From: Lysobacteraceae bacterium
Lineage (GTDB): Bacteria; Pseudomonadota; Gammaproteobacteria; Xanthomonadales; Xanthomonadaceae
Direction: 5' to 3'
Length of the DNA: 64,000 nt
Assembly (NCBI GenBank): GCA_016789405.1
Contig: JAEUPQ010000002.1
Coordinates: 31,861-95,860 of the forward strand
The notes below the pieces were generated by a model. It was not told the origin of the DNA and ran no database searches. It saw only the letters and a list, made by a program, of their open reading frames with translations. Shown here in pieces: positions 62,295-64,000 of this stretch (position 1 is the first letter of the stretch; each line of letters opens with the position of its first letter). Position numbers and translations under genes: made by a program.

Positions 62295-63728
62295 TCAACC
62301 GCCCCCGCTCATGCCCTCGACGATGCCGCCCTGCGTCAACGCAACCGGATCCAGCGCCCGGCGCAGGGTGTCGAGATCCAGGCCACTGTCCTCCAGCGCG
62401 ACCTGCAGCACGGACAGGCGTTCGACGTACGCACGCTTCGCGATCGCGGCGGCTTTCTCGTAGCCGATCAGCGGGTTGAGCGCGGTCACCAGGATCGGGT
62501 TCCGCGCCAGGGCATCGCCCAGCCGGTCCTCGCGGAATACCAGGCCGGCGATGACCTTGTCCGACAGCGCAGTCATGGCGTTGGCGAGCAGGCCGATGGC
62601 GTCCAGCAGGTTCACGGCGATCAGCGGCAGCATGGTGTTGAGCTGGAAGTTGCCGCTCTGCCCTGCCACGGTCACCGCCACATGCAGTCCCATCACCTGG
62701 GCACAGGCCATGCACACGGCCTCCGGAATGACCGGATTGACCTTGCCGGGCATGATCGAACTGCCCGGCTGCAGCGCTGGCAGCTCCACCTCGCCCAACC
62801 CGGCCAGGGGGCCGGAATTCATCCAGCGCAGGTCGTTGGCGATCTTCATCAGGGCCACGGCCAGGACATTGAGCTGGCCCGACAGTTCGACCGCGTCGTC
62901 CTGGGCGGCGATGCCCTCGAACTTGTTTTCGGCCGAGACGAACCGCGCCCCGGACAGCACCGACAGGGTCTGGGCAACACGTTTGCCGAAGGCGGGATGC
63001 GTGTTCACCCCGGTCCCGACGGCCGTGCCGCCGATCGGCAGGCGCCGCAGGCGGCGCAGGCTGTCCTCGATGCGCATGCGCGCCGATTCCAGCTGCGACG
63101 ACCATGCACCGAACTCCTGAGCCACGGTGATCGGCATGGCGTCCATCAGGTGTGTGCGACCTGTCTTGACCAGCATGCCGGCCTCGGCCGCGCGCGCATC
63201 GATCGCGGCACGCAGCGCGCGCAGCGCCGGCAGCAGGTCCTCGTTCACCGCCAGCAGCGCCCCCACGCGCAGCGCCGTGGGGATCACGTCGTTGGAGCTC
63301 TGCCCAAGATTGACGTCGTCGTTCGGGTGCACCTTGCCCTTTCCGGTCCGCATCACGAGGGCGGCGATCACCTCGTTGGCGTTCATGTTCGTCGACGTGC
63401 CGGACCCGGTCTGGAACACGTCGATGGGGAAATGCATGTCGTGCTCGCCGGATGCCACGGCCATCGCGGCCCGCCGAATGGCCCCGGCCCGCGAGCGTGG
63501 CAGCAGGCCGAGATTGGCGTTGGCCTGCGCCGCAGCCGCCTTGGTCAGCCCCAGCGCACGGATGAAGCCGCGGGGCATCGGGCGGCCGGAGATCGCGAAA
63601 TTGCGGACCGCGCGCTCGGTCTGCGCGCCCCAGAGGGCCCATGCCGGCACGCGGAGTTCGCCCATGCTGTCGTGCTCGGTCCGGGTGGGATCGGGGATGT
63701 CACCGTGCTGGTTGCCTTGCTGGGTCAT
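62295..63728 (-). CDS. fumC: Class II fumarate hydratase
   Basis: 477-residue oxygen-stable fumarase of the TCA cycle, interconverting fumarate and malate. Family signatures are FQTGSGTSTNMNANEV, KTGRTHLMDAMP and the class signature GSSIMPGKVNPV. The ATG giving MTQQGNQHG follows GGAGCCC; the longer open frame upstream is not conserved. Aspartase and argininosuccinate lyase share the fold, but TGVNTHPAFGKRVAQTL fits fumarase. Confidence 0.95.
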   Translation of the reverse strand: MTQQGNQHGDIPDPTRTEHDSMGELRVPAWALWGAQTERAVRNFAISGRPMPRGFIRALGLTKAAAAQANANLGLLPRSRAGAIRRAAMAVASGEHDMHFPIDVFQTGSGTSTNMNANEVIAALVMRTGKGKVHPNDDVNLGQSSNDVIPTALRVGALLAVNEDLLPALRALRAAIDARAAEAGMLVKTGRTHLMDAMPITVAQEFGAWSSQLESARMRIEDSLRRLRRLPIGGTAVGTGVNTHPAFGKRVAQTLSVLSGARFVSAENKFEGIAAQDDAVELSGQLNVLAVALMKIANDLRWMNSGPLAGLGEVELPALQPGSSIMPGKVNPVIPEAVCMACAQVMGLHVAVTVAGQSGNFQLNTMLPLIAVNLLDAIGLLANAMTALSDKVIAGLVFREDRLGDALARNPILVTALNPLIGYEKAAAIAKRAYVERLSVLQVALEDSGLDLDTLRRALDPVALTQGGIVEGMSGGG

Positions 63729-63810
63729 GGAGGGCTCCTGTCGCGCATGACGTGGGTCGAGAACGAGCATACGCCCGCCAAGAGCCTGTTTGATCTCTCC
63801 GCGCACCGCG

Positions 63811-63905
63811 CTGAGCCTGCGGGCGTGCGACGCAAGGAGGAGTGAGGGAGTAGATGTCGATCTACGACCGAACGAGGACGCCGAGCCGTGCGCCCACAGG
63901 CTCAG
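63811..63905. repeat. Inverted-repeat element with nested hairpin
   Basis: CTGAGCCTGCGGGCGTGCGA at 63811-63830 is answered by its complement with a few mismatches at 63886-63905. Between them GTAGAT (63850) and ATCTAC (63860) form a perfect inner hairpin. It lies upstream of fumC. The layered symmetry suggests a dispersed REP-like element. No coding potential seen. Confidence 0.55.
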
Positions 63906-64000
63906 CCCTTCGGGTTGTGCCGCAGCGGCGCGCCCGCGCCCGGGGGGCGCGTGGGCAGACCACCCCGCAGGCGCGGGGCGGCGCGCGGCCCCGGGCCGGG
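63906..64000. other. Extremely GC-rich window end without a feature
   Basis: The last ~65 bases are almost pure G and C with many short self-complementary blocks (CGCGCCCGCGCCC, GGGGCGGCGCGCGG). No reading frame with sensible codon use was found. It could be a rich repeat or a poor-quality contig edge; the window ends before this can be judged. Confidence 0.35.

Overview
The window is a high-GC gammaproteobacterial chromosome segment. Gene content points to the family Xanthomonadaceae/Lysobacteraceae (Lysobacter/Luteimonas-like). The supporting features are a cobalamin-dependent methionine synthase split into two genes, a kynurenine-to-2-aminomuconate operon, a GH19 chitinase, REP elements with a REP-associated transposase, a 180-kDa-class NAD-glutamate dehydrogenase, and a protein ending in a domain that resembles the XVIPCD secretion signal of xanthomonad type IV secretion effectors. 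No rRNA, tRNA, CRISPR array, phage or plasmid backbone was seen. The genus is an inference.

Layout. 1-9.6 kb: the 3' part of a serine hydrolase, a DUF885 metallopeptidase, a GAF-GGDEF diguanylate cyclase, an A-type Fe-S carrier, asnS, three overlapping small hypothetical genes, a PaiB-like FMN protein, an atypical SDR and a PilZ protein. 9.6-23 kb: nei, then a long plus-strand run carrying tryptophan/kynurenine catabolism in the order aminomuconate-semialdehyde dehydrogenase, beta-carbonic anhydrase, RidA-type deaminase, SbtA-like bicarbonate permease, 3-hydroxyanthranilate dioxygenase, an embedded ParDE toxin-antitoxin pair, a secreted amidohydrolase, ACMS decarboxylase, a secreted unknown, kynureninase and kynurenine 3-monooxygenase, followed by sbcB. 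Together the enzymes take kynurenine to 3-hydroxyanthranilate and on towards 2-oxo-hex-enedioate. Tryptophan dioxygenase and formamidase are not in the window.

23-31 kb: a secreted alpha/beta hydrolase with a DUF4785 partner, a GH19 chitinase, a 5'-nucleotidase, a DUF805 protein and a radical SAM/B12 protein. 30.3-31.6 kb: a decayed REP-associated transposase locus with a 474-bp tandem duplication. 31.5-36.7 kb: an RHS toxin with an overlapping candidate immunity gene, lower in GC than its surroundings. 37-44.4 kb: nadK, NAD-glutamate dehydrogenase and an acyl-CoA dehydrogenase. 44.5-49.4 kb: an ArsR-methyltransferase (SahR-like) regulator with split metH. 50.2-52.3 kb: a YiiX-like cysteine hydrolase, then a protein with an N-terminal domain resembling the cholera toxin A1 ADP-ribosyltransferase, a proline-rich linker and a C-terminal XVIPCD-like domain. 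This is the most striking item in the window.

52.4-57.4 kb (minus strand): DUF2058 protein, slyX, UDP-glucose dehydrogenase, two FKBP isomerases and a periplasmic glutathione peroxidase. 57.5-62.3 kb: a YtrA-type GntR regulator with an ABC exporter, preceded by a visible promoter/operator, then a DUF4097 repeat protein, a YggN-like lipoprotein and a small secreted protein. fumC and a large inverted repeat close the window. Homology statements rest on motif recognition by eye; no database search was possible.
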